From Lucinisca nassula (Eukaryota > Mollusca > Bivalvia > Lucinida > Lucinidae): DNA of 64,000 nucleotides. A program made the translations under genes and the position numbers. The notes under the pieces are model-generated. The model had not been told where the DNA came from. It saw only the letters and a list, made by a program, of their open reading frames with translations, and did not search any database. Each line of letters starts with the position of its first letter. The stretch's first letter is position 1. Location: NCBI GenBank assembly GCA_963580285.1, contig OY757010.1, positions 60,596,406 to 60,660,405 of the forward strand, written 5' to 3'. Below are positions 22,951 to 32,400 of this stretch, in pieces.

Positions 22951-24112
22951 TTTTATTTTTTATATATAATCAATAATAAAAATGATAACCAAAGAATTTA
23001 AATACAATGATGACGCTCATTACCCTCACATAATATGGATTGTGTGTCTTTCAACTGGTTTTCTATTAAAGTTGTAAGCGCAAGTCTACCTTCTTTAAGT
23101 CTTGTAGCAGATGGTTTAAAATCATCTACATCTAATACATTCCTAACAAAATCAACACCATATTTCCTTTGCAAAGTATTAAATGATAAAAATGTTGCTA
23201 TTTCATCTGGTGCATTGGAACGATAATATGTTAATGCAACATTATTACCATCACTATCCTTTACATATAACATTGGTCTCCCTATATCATCTTTCTTGAG
23301 AGACAAACCTTTGATTTTACGTTTAGGTTCTTCATTCCTTTCGTAAAATCTATCTATCATTTTTTGACCTATGCTATTAAGCAGAGTTTTCCTATCATCA
23401 CCGGTTAAATCATTCAAACCAGCAAACTGACTATTTAATGTTCTCTGAAACTCTTCTTCATCTGTAAAAGATGTTTCTGCTTCTTTATCATAATCATCCT
23501 TATCAATGTATTGTTGCAAGTTTATTGTCTTGTCAATATTCGAAATTGTATGATACATTTTTATTTTTTATATATAATCAATAATAAAAATGATAACCAA
23601 AGAATTTAAATACAATGATGACGCTCATTACCCTCAATAATATGGATTGTGTGTCTTTCAACTGGTTTTCTATTAAAGTTGTAAGCGCAAGTCTACCTTC
23701 TTTAAGTCTTGTAGCAGATGGTTTAAAATCATCTACATCTAATACATTCCTAACAAAATCAACACCATATTTCCTTTGCAAAGTATTAAATGATAAAAAT
23801 GTTGCTATTTCATCTGGTGCATTGGAACGATAATATGTTAATGCAACATTATTACCATCACTATCCTTTACATATAACATTGGTCTCCCTATATCATCTT
23901 TCTTGAGAGACAAACCTTTGATTTTACGTTTAGGTTCTTCATTCCTTTCGTAAAATCTATCTATCATTTTTTGACCTATGCTATTAAGCAGAGTTTTCCT
24001 ATCATCACCGGTTAAATCATTCAAACCAGCAAACTGACTATTTAATGTTCTCTGAAACTCTTCTTCATCTGTAAAAGATGTTTCTGCTTCTTTATCATAA
24101 TCATCCTTATCA
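22892..24112. repeat. 608-bp tandem duplication inside the Polinton
   Basis: Unit 1 is 22892-23499 and unit 2 is 23500-24106. They appear identical except for one base missing near 23635 (CCTCACATAAT versus CCTCAATAAT). The junction at 23500 and both parental sites share TTATCA, so the duplication has 6-bp microhomology at its breakpoints. It copies the 3' most of the 186-aa gene plus the first 19 codons of the 212-aa gene. Confidence 0.93.
22998..23558 (-). CDS. Chimeric ORF made by the tandem duplication, 186 aa
   Basis: The first 19 residues are those of the 212-aa capsid-type gene (MYHTISNIDKTINLQQYID). The rest, from DDYDKEAETSFTDEEEF, is the body of the neighbouring 186-aa protein. It keeps its own leader and ATG, so it could be translated. 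Its C-terminus (ILCEGNERHHCI) differs from the neighbour because of the one-base difference between units. It may be a neutral by-product. Confidence 0.75.
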   Translation of the reverse strand: MYHTISNIDKTINLQQYIDKDDYDKEAETSFTDEEEFQRTLNSQFAGLNDLTGDDRKTLLNSIGQKMIDRFYERNEEPKRKIKGLSLKKDDIGRPMLYVKDSDGNNVALTYYRSNAPDEIATFLSFNTLQRKYGVDFVRNVLDVDDFKPSATRLKEGRLALTTLIENQLKDTQSILCEGNERHHCI

Positions 24113-24138
24113 TACTCAGGATTTTCATATTCAGCCAT
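23578..24138 (-). CDS. Polinton hypothetical acidic protein, 186 aa
   Basis: The ATG at 24138 (MAEYENPEYDKDDYDKEAET) faces away from the capsid gene across a 45-bp divergent gap. The N-terminus is acidic and disordered. The centre (RKTLLNSIGQKMIDRFYERN) is helical, followed by KGLSLKKDDIGRPMLYVKD. The last 21 residues read in a different frame from the duplicated copy, so one of the two C-termini is derived. I do not recognise a family; a virion or scaffold role is possible from its position. Confidence 0.7.
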   Translation of the reverse strand: MAEYENPEYDKDDYDKEAETSFTDEEEFQRTLNSQFAGLNDLTGDDRKTLLNSIGQKMIDRFYERNEEPKRKIKGLSLKKDDIGRPMLYVKDSDGNNVALTYYRSNAPDEIATFLSFNTLQRKYGVDFVRNVLDVDDFKPSATRLKEGRLALTTLIENQLKDTQSILLRVMSVIIVFKFFGYHFYY

Positions 24139-24183
24139 TATTTATTTATTATTTAAAAATATTTTTTATCTTTTAATAAAAAC
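24139..24183. promoter_or_regulatory. 45-bp divergent promoter region, 186-aa gene / capsid gene
   Basis: The interval contains TTTATTTATTATTTAAAAATATTTTTTATC, almost entirely A and T. It separates two outward-facing ATGs, so both core promoters must overlap here or lie within the genes. Confidence 0.55.
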
Positions 24184-25449
24184 ATGTCAGCCTACGGAGA
24201 TAAACTAAACCCTTACAGAAAATTAAGAGAACCACGAGGTGTGAGAGGTATCCGTCAAAGTGTAGTGATAACCAATAATCCATCAACTATTGACCAAAAT
24301 CAACAATTGTTAGTGAGATTTCCTAATCTAAGTGGTAATGATGTTATTGTTCCCGGAACAGTCAGATTAGCATTTGAAATTGAACTAACCTCTAGAGATG
24401 TAAATGCAACTATATTTCAAAACATAGGAAGAGCAATAATTAAGAAAACAACAATTAGAATTAGTGGAAATGAAGTTATGTCCATTGACGATAGTGACAT
24501 CTATCATTGTTATATTGATTTATGGAAGTCTATTACAGAACGCGTAAATATGGCATACCAAGGCATTGGCAAAGAGAACATGTTGAAACATAGAGTGGGT
24601 GCAGAAAACGCAGCAGAAGATAAAGAAGATAAAGCCATCGCAAAAGCATATGGAAACAGGTTTTGCATCCCACTTGATTTTGAATTATTGGAAACCCATA
24701 TGCCATTTTATCAAGCTGGATTAGGAGATAGACTTGAATATGAACTTACATTCAATGATTATAATAAAGTAATTAAATCAGGCGATGCAACTTCATCTTA
24801 TACAATCAAAAATATTTGTTTGGAATTTGATATTGTTTCTGATACTGAATTAGCAAGACAAATAAGACAGCAAGTTGATGGTAAAATGGTTATTTTGTAT
24901 GACAGAATACTAAGACACAGAAAAATAACTAAAAACAAATCTGATACACTATGGAATATCAATCTAAATGTTCCTGCAAGAAGTATGAAAGGAATTCTTA
25001 TGCTATTCGAAGATTCTGAAAGGGCCAGCACAGAAGAATATTATAATCCAGAAATTACAAAAGTGGAAATGACAATAGAAGGGATTCCGAATCAATTGTA
25101 TAGTCAAGGAATGAAGTCCCACCAACACTGGGACGAAATAAATAAATTCTTTGCTTTGAATTCAAAAAGAAACAAAGAAACAAGTATGGTCGTTAAAGGT
25201 TTATATTTTACTGATACAACAATAGAAAAATATCTAACGAACAGGTATGCTTTATGGTTGGATTTACGTTCAACTGATGATAATACACTTCATGGTTCTG
25301 GAAGAAGAATTGAAAATGCATCAGAAGGTATCACAATACAAATAACGAAAGAAGCAGGAGCAGATGAACCAATCAATCTTTATTTGTTTGTTATACAAGA
25401 TGCACAAATCAACTTTGAAGATGGTAGATTTAAAGAAGTCAGTTATTAA
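24184..25449 (+). CDS. MCP: Major capsid protein (probable double jelly-roll), 421 aa
   Basis: The ATG at 24184 follows TTTTAATAAAAAC. The sequence shows long alternating beta-type stretches and family-typical words: VPGTVRLAFEIELTSRD, FQNIGRAIIKKTTIRISGNE (about 79-98), DIYHCYIDLWKS, GLGDRLEYELTFNDYN, YALWLDLRSTDDNTLHGSGR and RIENASEGITIQI. I recognise this family from Polinton/adintovirus-type elements of cnidarians and molluscs, where it is taken as the hexon-like double jelly-roll capsid protein. It is next to the packaging ATPase, as in related viruses. The frame is intact with no internal stop. Confidence 0.78.
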   Translation: MSAYGDKLNPYRKLREPRGVRGIRQSVVITNNPSTIDQNQQLLVRFPNLSGNDVIVPGTVRLAFEIELTSRDVNATIFQNIGRAIIKKTTIRISGNEVMSIDDSDIYHCYIDLWKSITERVNMAYQGIGKENMLKHRVGAENAAEDKEDKAIAKAYGNRFCIPLDFELLETHMPFYQAGLGDRLEYELTFNDYNKVIKSGDATSSYTIKNICLEFDIVSDTELARQIRQQVDGKMVILYDRILRHRKITKNKSDTLWNINLNVPARSMKGILMLFEDSERASTEEYYNPEITKVEMTIEGIPNQLYSQGMKSHQHWDEINKFFALNSKRNKETSMVVKGLYFTDTTIEKYLTNRYALWLDLRSTDDNTLHGSGRRIENASEGITIQITKEAGADEPINLYLFVIQDAQINFEDGRFKEVSY

Positions 25450-25481
25450 TATTTTTTTTTTTTTTTTTTTTACAAATAAAA

Positions 25482-26111
25482 ATGGAACTACCAAAATATC
25501 CTCATTGTGCTATTATATGTGGTCAAACTGGATGCGGGAAAACAGAGTTTGTCCTTGACCTTTTGGAAGAGGAATATCGTCAAGTATTTAAACATATTGT
25601 TATACTTTGCCCAACCATTCAATGGAACAAGGCTTATAAATATCGTGAGTGGATTGGTGATGTCAGGAAACCTAAAACAAAGAATCTTATAATTGTTAAT
25701 CCTATTATTAATGATGAAGAGAAATTACAAGAACTACTAAGAATGTTCTTTAATAAATATGCTGGTCATTCTACTCTCTACATTATTGATGATTGCAGTG
25801 CAACGAAAGAACTAACAAAGAAAAAAGATATGTTATCAGAATTAGCATTTTCTGGTAGGCATGCAGAACAATCAGTGTGGGTTATTTCGCAGAGATATAA
25901 TTCTGTGTTAAAAGATTTAAGAGAACAAACAAAATGGCTATGCATGTTCTACACAAAAGATAGAGATAGTTTTGAAAATTGTTTAAGAGAGAATGATGTT
26001 ATTCCTACTTTGGAAGAACGACAGAGAATAAAAGAAGAACTGAAAAAAAAGAAGCATCGTAAGTTAATTTTGAAGACTGACCAGCCTACTGGTTATTGGT
26101 TGGTTGATTGA
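25482..26111 (+). CDS. Genome-packaging ATPase (A32/FtsK-HerA type), 209 aa
   Basis: Walker A GQTGCGKT spans residues 14-21. Walker B YIIDDC spans about 100-105 with D103/D104. A later SGRHAEQSVWVISQRYNSVL segment fits the sensor/arginine region. The length and motif order match A32-like ATPases, which pump DNA into capsids. The ATG follows a run of about 18 T bases and ACAAATAAAA, the leader type common in this element. It lies 32 bp after the capsid gene on the same strand. The frame is intact. Confidence 0.9.
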   Translation: MELPKYPHCAIICGQTGCGKTEFVLDLLEEEYRQVFKHIVILCPTIQWNKAYKYREWIGDVRKPKTKNLIIVNPIINDEEKLQELLRMFFNKYAGHSTLYIIDDCSATKELTKKKDMLSELAFSGRHAEQSVWVISQRYNSVLKDLREQTKWLCMFYTKDRDSFENCLRENDVIPTLEERQRIKEELKKKKHRKLILKTDQPTGYWLVD

Positions 26112-26235
26112 TTATTTTTTTAGCAATGATTAAGTAATGCTTATACAATGCTGTAGCAAATCTTAAGTAATGCTATAGCAAATCTTAAGTAATGCTTATG
26201 CAATGTTTTAAGTAAAATAGCAATACTAAAAAACA
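26112..26235. repeat. Short direct repeats upstream of the next gene
   Basis: TAAGTAATGCTTATRCAATG and AGCAAATCTTAAGTAATGCT words are repeated three times between 26146 and 26205. They sit just upstream of the next ORF and could be slippage repeats or a regulatory cluster. Confidence 0.6.
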
Positions 26236-26844
26236 ATGCTGTTAGAAATATTATCAATCACTGCAATCTTATCAATAATCATAACAAACACTGCAATCTT
26301 ATCAATAGTCGGATATGCGATGTTTTATTTTTTAAAAATAAAAAATAAATTACATAAAATAAAAATGAATGCTGAAGAATTATTACAAGACATTGAATGT
26401 GAAAGCACTTATGTAGAAAATAATGAACAAGAAACAAAACGTGAGCGATTATCAGCCATTGTTGCTGGTGGTGGTAGTAAGCAGTATCTTGGTAAAGACT
26501 TACAACTATCAGACATTGATACAATGACAGCAGAACAAATAAACAAACTTTACTGCAGATATGAAGCAAGATTGGGAGCAAGTATGACAAAGACATTGGG
26601 TAATTCTTTCATTAACTTATACGTTATGGGTGTATCAAAGTATTTCAATGTTGTTAATCCACCTAAACTGATACAAGACTTAGAGGAAGACCCTTTTATC
26701 AATCACGCTTTGACAAGTTCGTGTTGTGAATTGTATTATAGATATGGAATGTATCTTGCTCCATTAACTGCAATGCTAACAACAGCAAGACATATTGATT
26801 TTAATAAAAAAGAAAATATCCCCTTAGAAAAAGATAATGAGTGA
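26236..26844 (+). CDS. Conserved Polinton virion-like protein, 202 aa (or 159 aa)
   Basis: The first ATG (26236) gives a strongly hydrophobic N-terminus (residues 2-33), compatible with one membrane span. A second ATG at 26365 follows TTACATAAAATAAAA, the usual leader here, and begins MNAEELLQDIECES, so I favour the shorter protein. The conserved part is LYCRYEARLGASMTKTLGNS, then LIQDLEEDPFINHAL and ELYYRYGMYLAPLTAMLTT. I know this family from Polinton-type elements in many animals, with no assigned function. Its end overlaps the next gene by 8 bp. Confidence 0.75.
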   Translation: MLLEILSITAILSIIITNTAILSIVGYAMFYFLKIKNKLHKIKMNAEELLQDIECESTYVENNEQETKRERLSAIVAGGGSKQYLGKDLQLSDIDTMTAEQINKLYCRYEARLGASMTKTLGNSFINLYVMGVSKYFNVVNPPKLIQDLEEDPFINHALTSSCCELYYRYGMYLAPLTAMLTTARHIDFNKKENIPLEKDNE

Positions 26845-27184
26845 TAGTGAAGTTAAAACAAAAGACCCAAGACGAGTAGTTGCTGGTAAGAAAGGTGCAG
26901 AAGCAAGAAAAAGAAATGCAGAATTAAGAAGAAAGGAGACTGATACTATAAAGAAAGAAAACATGGAATTAAAATCTATAACAAAAGATGATGAAGTCGG
27001 CTCTCCAAATTCACAGAATATAAATATATACAAAAATTATATACCATTATGCATAACAGTTGGAGTTGTTGGAATAGGATTGTATATGTACAAGTCTAAA
27101 CAAGTTGTACCACAACAACCTATGATGCAACAACCTGCACCTATTATACAACAAAAAGAAATTGACCCATTTGAATTTAATTAA
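26837..27184 (+). CDS. Basic, membrane-anchored small protein, 115 aa
   Basis: The N-terminus is highly basic with KDPRRVVAGKKGAEARKRNA (about 9-28), suited to DNA or RNA contact. Residues about 70-90 (YIPLCITVGVVGIGLYMYKS) form one membrane span. The C-terminus is rich in glutamine and proline. The ATG overlaps the upstream gene's end, implying coupled transcription. The family recurs in Polinton-type elements; a core-condensing or inner-membrane virion role is inference. Confidence 0.72.
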   Translation: MSDSEVKTKDPRRVVAGKKGAEARKRNAELRRKETDTIKKENMELKSITKDDEVGSPNSQNINIYKNYIPLCITVGVVGIGLYMYKSKQVVPQQPMMQQPAPIIQQKEIDPFEFN

Positions 27185-27214
27185 TTTAAAAAAATAATAT
27201 TCTCATTAAAAAAA

Positions 27215-27451
27215 ATGACAACCTCAATAGACGGAAAACAAATTGCAAACATGTTATATCATGCTGGAGTGTAAACTGTATTAACTGTTGGATATTCAGA
27301 ATTAGGTAGAAAACTATTGAAAAGACCAGCACCAAAAGTAGATTTTAATATGACAGATATTGGTATGTTGTCCATTGATATATTACTTGCAATGGCAACA
27401 AAGGATATGCTTGTTAAGCAAGGTATTATTCCTGCAGATATTATGAAGTAA
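27215..27451 (+). pseudogene. Small membrane protein gene with an in-frame stop
   Basis: The frame starts at the ATG after TTAAAAAAA with MTTSIDGKQIANMLYHAGV, meets TAA at codon 20 (27272-27274), and then continues in the same frame for 58 codons to 27449. The downstream part has FNMTDIGMLSIDILLAMATK and QGIIPADIMK, with a short hydrophobic helix. The absence of frameshifts beyond the stop suggests a single nonsense change. It looks like a tandem relative of the next gene. Confidence 0.6.
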
Positions 27452-27481
27452 TTTTAATATTTTTTTTATTCATCTAAAAAA

Positions 27482-27668
27482 ATGAGCACAACAAATAAGA
27501 CATTGCAATTAGTATATGAAGGAGCGGTAGTATCTGCAATATCAATTGGATACATGACTATATTTACAAAATTAATGAAACGTCAAACAATAAAATATGA
27601 TTTCAATGATTTCTTTTATATTGCTGGTGCAATGTAAAGGTATTCTACCAGTTTCATTATTTGGTTAA
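27482..27668 (+). pseudogene. Second small membrane protein gene, truncated
   Basis: The ATG after ATCTAAAAAA opens MSTTNKTLQLVYEGAVVSAI with one hydrophobic helix and YDFNDFFYIAGAM, ending at TAA (27635-27637) after 51 codons. An overlapping frame just past the stop encodes KGILPVSLFG, which resembles the tail QGIIPADIMK of the previous gene. An indel has apparently removed the join and shortened the product. The shared pattern marks the two genes as diverged paralogues. Confidence 0.5.
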
Positions 27669-27696
27669 TTATATATTTTTTTTCCATTATATAAAA

Positions 27697-28122
27697 ATGG
27701 CAAGTGCAGTAGCATTAATGGTTGGAGGAGCAATTACAAACGCCTTAGCCTTTTCAGGTAGTAATTATTTATTTTCACATATGGGTAGTAATAGTGATGA
27801 AGAGAGAAAACGACATGATAAAGCGATGGAACAGTTAGAAGCAGCAACAACTGCGTGGAATGAGAAGAGAACAGAAAGATTGGATTTTATTAATGAACAG
27901 TTAAAAAAGGAACATCATGCTTTGAATGAGTTCAGTGATGTTGATACTGCTATGAAACAGTATTACTATATTACAGGAAAACAATTACCAGATAATTTAT
28001 CCACACCAAAACCTACATTAAGTGATTTTTACACTCCATTAGAAGACCAGAAAAATAGAGAGATTGCATTTGTTGTTGGTGGTATGGCATTGACAGGATT
28101 TGTTGCTTGGAAGTTGATGTAG
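27697..28122 (+). CDS. Two-span membrane virion-like protein, 141 aa
   Basis: I place the start at 27697 (MASAVALMVGGAITNALA), after CCATTATATAAAA, rather than the in-frame ATG at 27661, because all sister genes have this leader. One hydrophobic segment lies near the N-terminus and another at the C-terminus (IAFVVGGMALTGFVAWKLM). A charged coiled-coil-like region (HDKAMEQLEAATTAWNEKRT) is between them. I know similar proteins from Polinton-type elements. Function is unknown; an inner-membrane or DNA-ejection role is conceivable. Confidence 0.7.
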   Translation: MASAVALMVGGAITNALAFSGSNYLFSHMGSNSDEERKRHDKAMEQLEAATTAWNEKRTERLDFINEQLKKEHHALNEFSDVDTAMKQYYYITGKQLPDNLSTPKPTLSDFYTPLEDQKNREIAFVVGGMALTGFVAWKLM

Positions 28123-28152
28123 GTAAAAAAAAATTATTTTTTGACATAATCT

Positions 28153-28494
28153 TTATGCATGTAATTCTTTCTTTGGAAAAACTAAATCATAAGCATGATA
28201 TTTATTTTTTTTATTATTCTTACATGGTTTCAAACCAAGTGGTCTTACATAAAATGGTGGTTCTTTACCTTCTATCTTCTTTGTGAGATGTGCAGGACTC
28301 CATACTTCACCATTGTCTTTGAGAGTTAAAATTACACTCACACCATTGTCTGTGTCAATTGTTCTGTAGTCAGTGATTGTATAAATGTTGTTGATTTCTA
28401 AATCAGTCCATTTCTTTGTGCTAAATTGACTTTGTTCTTTTAACAACGCTTCAAATTCATCAGTTGAGATATTTTGAATATTGTTGTTTGACAT
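28153..28494 (-). CDS. OB-fold-like protein, possible ssDNA-binding, 113 aa
   Basis: The ATG at 28494 diverges from the integrase gene across 36 bp. The core KKWTDLEINNIYTITDYRTI, then GVSVILTLKDNGEVWSPAHL, has the strand pattern of a small OB-like barrel, seen in many Polinton-type elements upstream of the integrase. A basic stretch (KPCKNNKKNKYHAYDL) ends the protein. Protein-primed replication needs single-strand binding, which would fit. The role is inferred from pattern and position only. Confidence 0.55.
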   Translation of the reverse strand: MSNNNIQNISTDEFEALLKEQSQFSTKKWTDLEINNIYTITDYRTIDTDNGVSVILTLKDNGEVWSPAHLTKKIEGKEPPFYVRPLGLKPCKNNKKNKYHAYDLVFPKKELHA

Positions 28495-28530
28495 TTTTTA
28501 TGTTTATAAAATTTTCTTAAATATAAATAA
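28495..28530. promoter_or_regulatory. 36-bp divergent promoter region, OB-like gene / integrase
   Basis: Two ATGs face away from each other across ATTTTTTATGTTTATAAAATTTTCTTAAATATAAATAA-type AT-only DNA. TTTATAAAA is a TATA-like word shared by both directions. Confidence 0.5.
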
Positions 28531-29430
28531 ATGGAGAAGATATACTATAGTCCAAAAGGTTTCTGGAAAGGACACTCAGCAGTTAGTAAATTAGCAAAAG
28601 AAGCAAAGGTTAGTCAGAAACAAGCATTAGAGTTCTTAAAGAAACAAGCAATTTGGCAAATATATTTACCTGCACCTAAGAGAATAATAAGACCAAAATT
28701 TGATGTGTCTGCAGAGAATGAAGTTCATCAGGCTGATTTGTTGTTTTTACCTCACGATACTATTGGTAGAAAAACATACAAGTATGCATTAACAGTGGTT
28801 GATATTGGAACAAGATATAAAGAAGCCGAACCTTTGACGTCGAAAGATAGTAAAGAAGTTGCAAATGCTTTTGAGAAGATTTATAAAAGACATTTGAAGT
28901 ATCCTAAACTATTGCAAGTTGATTCTGGTAGAGAATTTATGAGTTCCGTTTCAACTTTGATGGAAAAGCATAATACCAAAATAAGAAGAGGTAGAAAAGA
29001 AATACACAGAGACCAAGGAATAGTAGAAAGATTTAATAGAACCTTAGCAGAAAGATTGTTTGGTTATCAGTATGCTAAAGAGATTGATACTAAAAAAAGA
29101 AACAGAGAATGGGTTAAGAGATTATCTGATGTTATTAAAGCATTAAATAAGGAGACGAAAAAACCTCCTCCAATTATAACAAGAAAAGTTGATGCTGAAA
29201 TTTGTCCTTATGCAAATGTTAGATATTTGTATCAACCTGGAGAATTAGAAGGTGGTGGAAAGAGAAGGGCTACTGACCCAGTATGGTCTGTTGATATTCA
29301 TAAGATTGACTATCATATTATAACGCAGGGAATAAGAGTTTATTATTTGAAATCTCCTGCACCTAAGAGAGGGTTTGTCAAAGAGGAATTACTTATTGTT
29401 CCGGCTGATACCCATACGCGTATGTCGTGA
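28531..29430 (+). CDS. INT: Polinton RVE-family integrase, 299 aa
   Basis: The catalytic triad is D69 (HQADLLFLP), D131 (LQVDSGREF) and E166 (GIVERFNRT), a DD35E spacing like retroviral integrases. The N-terminal 55 residues contain a helix-turn-helix-like VSQKQALEFLKKQAIW. The C-terminus has YLYQPGELEGGGKRRATDPV and GFVKEELLIVP, typical of Polinton integrases. It joins linear element DNA to the chromosome with a 6-bp stagger. Its 3' end overlaps the convergent PolB gene by 38 bp. The frame is intact. Confidence 0.93.
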   Translation: MEKIYYSPKGFWKGHSAVSKLAKEAKVSQKQALEFLKKQAIWQIYLPAPKRIIRPKFDVSAENEVHQADLLFLPHDTIGRKTYKYALTVVDIGTRYKEAEPLTSKDSKEVANAFEKIYKRHLKYPKLLQVDSGREFMSSVSTLMEKHNTKIRRGRKEIHRDQGIVERFNRTLAERLFGYQYAKEIDTKKRNREWVKRLSDVIKALNKETKKPPPIITRKVDAEICPYANVRYLYQPGELEGGGKRRATDPVWSVDIHKIDYHIITQGIRVYYLKSPAPKRGFVKEELLIVPADTHTRMS

Positions 29431-32400
29431 TTCCATCTGGTGCTATGTATCTTTTTGTGTCTAAAGGAGAAAGTGTAGTCTTATTTACTTTTAATCCATA
29501 TATGTTGTGATGCATTGAGCGTAGCATGTTCATTGAGTGTGTGTATTTCTTTTTGTTGAATAATGCATCTCTGTAGTTTTCAAAATTGATTTGTTTTTTG
29601 ATTACATATTTTTTTGTTCCTTTCGCTTTTTTGATGACTTGTTCATCTGCTCTTAATACTGAATATAATTTAGGACGAAGACCAATATATTCTGATATTG
29701 AAACACCAGCACATTCATCCTTCATCTTACCTATGACCTTCTTGTTTGTTTCATCGTATAGTGGATGTTCTTTTGGATAATCAGAGAAATCGTATTCATC
29801 TTTCATTTCAGACATATCTTTGTAAGCATCTTTGGTTTTGATATCTACTAATAAACTGTCTGTGTCGGTGTACAACAAGGTGCAGTTATTACCATACTTT
29901 TTTTTCAATGTATTATAATACCAATCATAAATAAGATGTTTTGATAAATCTAAAACATAAAAGCCAACATATATTGGTTTATTTAGAGTTAATCTTGTTT
30001 TATTCACTTGAATGGCAGATAACTCATCAGAGAACTTTACTCTACGATTGAAGTTTGGTTTGGCTATTATCTTGCGGATTTTTTCATTTTCACTGCCATC
30101 TGTTTTGACTAATTTAATATCAACTCTTTTACGTATGTTTTCCATTGTTTTGCCAAATACTGAGTTGTTCATAAGTTTAAAGAAATCTTTTTCAAATGTA
30201 GTCTTTGCTTTTTTACGTAATTCTGTATTCAGACGTATGTAAGGTTCCATCCAAGGTTTCTCATCAAATTCTAATATTCTGTGTATTTTTGTTATTTTCA
30301 TACCAATTTGTTTGTATAGTCTCAAGTTCTTGTAATGTACTACATATTTCTTCTTATCCATTAGATTGGGGACAAGTTTTTCTGTTTTTAACATACTATT
30401 TTCAATTAGTTCATTTTGATAGTCGGATAACCATTCTTTTTTAATTGCTAATTTTTCAGGTGCAAGTGGATAGTCGTTATGTAGTTTATGTAAATGTTTG
30501 GGATATTCTAAATCTACTTCATATATTCTTCCTCTACCTTTTTTTAGTGGTTGAAGTTCTCCATCTATTAAATCTGTATTAGTTATCCATTTGAAACCAC
30601 CATATGGAAGTGGTTGGCTCATTGAATGACCATATAAATTATTTGCATCTAAATACATTATGTAATTGTCTTCTTCATCTGGATTATAATCTGCGACATA
30701 TTTATTGTTTGCTTTTGCGTGTCTTTTAGAAACCATACTTATTCCACCTCTCATTCCTTTTTCAATGAAAAGATGCATATCCAAATCTGATAGAATTTGT
30801 GATTCTATTTTTGTGTATTTTAGAAGAGCATCCCAAGATAGACCAGGTGCAGTGTAGTAATGTAGAGGGTCAAGTTTATAGTTATTCATACAGGTTTCTC
30901 TAAACTTTTGAAAAACATCTGCAAGTAAGAGAACATCTGTTTTGAGATATAAATCATGATAATCACCAAGTGTTTTACAGTTAAATTGTTTCCATACTTT
31001 TTGAGCGTGTTCATAGTCTTTTTGTTTGATACTTTCATCTGTTAGAGAACTGTAGAATTTGTCTATTGGTGGTAGTTCAGTTTCATTGAATCTTTCTTGT
31101 CTGTCAATATATTCGTATGGATAGATACCTTTACGAGAAAGAATGTGTGAATTGTTTGTATATTCTGAGAGTATTGGTAATTTTTTTAGTTGTGTGTATC
31201 TTATATTATGACATTTTTTACATTTTCCTATTAATAACCATTGTTCATTGATATTTGTATCTTCTGAAGAATAACATTTTGGACATATTGAACTATAACC
31301 AATTGCTCCATCTACCAACTTTTCAAGAGAGGAAGCCATAAATTGAAAACTGTCTAAGAATTTCAGTTGTCCAATGCTGAATGAGATGAATTTCTCTGCA
31401 TTATTTGCAATACAAGTAATGTTTCCACTTGCTTTGTGTATTTTCTGCATTATTAGATGGCTATCATAACCTTTTAAGTTGTGGAAGACAACTGGAATTT
31501 TGGTTTTATTTGGTTTGATTGCAAGTTTTAGATTACAAGATTTGTGTGCTGGTCCTCTATATTCTCCTGTGAAATGACAGTGGTCTTTTACTTTTGGATT
31601 CTTTTCATTATCAATTTCTTTTTCACATATCCAACAATGAGTAGCCTCTTCATAATCTTGTATGTTCTTTTCTGTCATTATTATTTTTTTAGGATGTTTG
31701 AAAACGTTGTTAATGTTTTCTACTTCACATTCTAAATGATTTAGAAAAACCTCTGCAACATCTTCACCTCTGTATATTACTGGTTTGTCTGCTTTACCAT
31801 CATATCTAACAACTTGATATCCAAATCCACACGCTTCATGTTCGCTTGTTATTTCTGATTTGTCTCCTTTTTGTTGTGATTTGGGTTTGATTTGTGCTTC
31901 AAAGTCAGCAAAGATAACAAATGGAACGGGCATTTGATTTTGATGGTTTTTAAACTTGATAAGACCTTTTGATGGCATTTCTATTCGCATTGGAGATTTA
32001 TTTATGCCTTCACAGTCTTCTTTGTGTTTGATTAGTAGGTCTTCTCTTGAAAAACCATAAAGACATCTATCACAGAAATGTGTTTTATGTTTGTGTTTAT
32101 TGTTCTGATTGTAAAGTAATCTATTAAGGTTTTTAATAAAACAGTAGTGATATTTTGTTTCTGTTTTTGGCTCATCAGGAGGATAGTCATCAGGATTATA
32201 ATCTTCATCTATCATTTCTTCTTCACTATCATCAATTTCCTCTTCAACATCTTCAGTTATCAAAAGCAGATTAATTCGTTCTTTATCATTTGGTTGATTT
32301 GAAATATGATATGGAAATATAGTAAGTTTCTCTGTCTTTTTTGTTAATGTGTATCCATAAACATTGATTGCTATATTGTTTTGTTTCTCAACTTTTGGTA

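Noticed and set aside
26236..26364. N-terminal membrane span of the 202-aa Polinton protein
   Set aside because: A later ATG at 26365 has the leader seen at sister genes and begins where I recall homologues beginning, so the span is probably not translated; kept as an alternative only.
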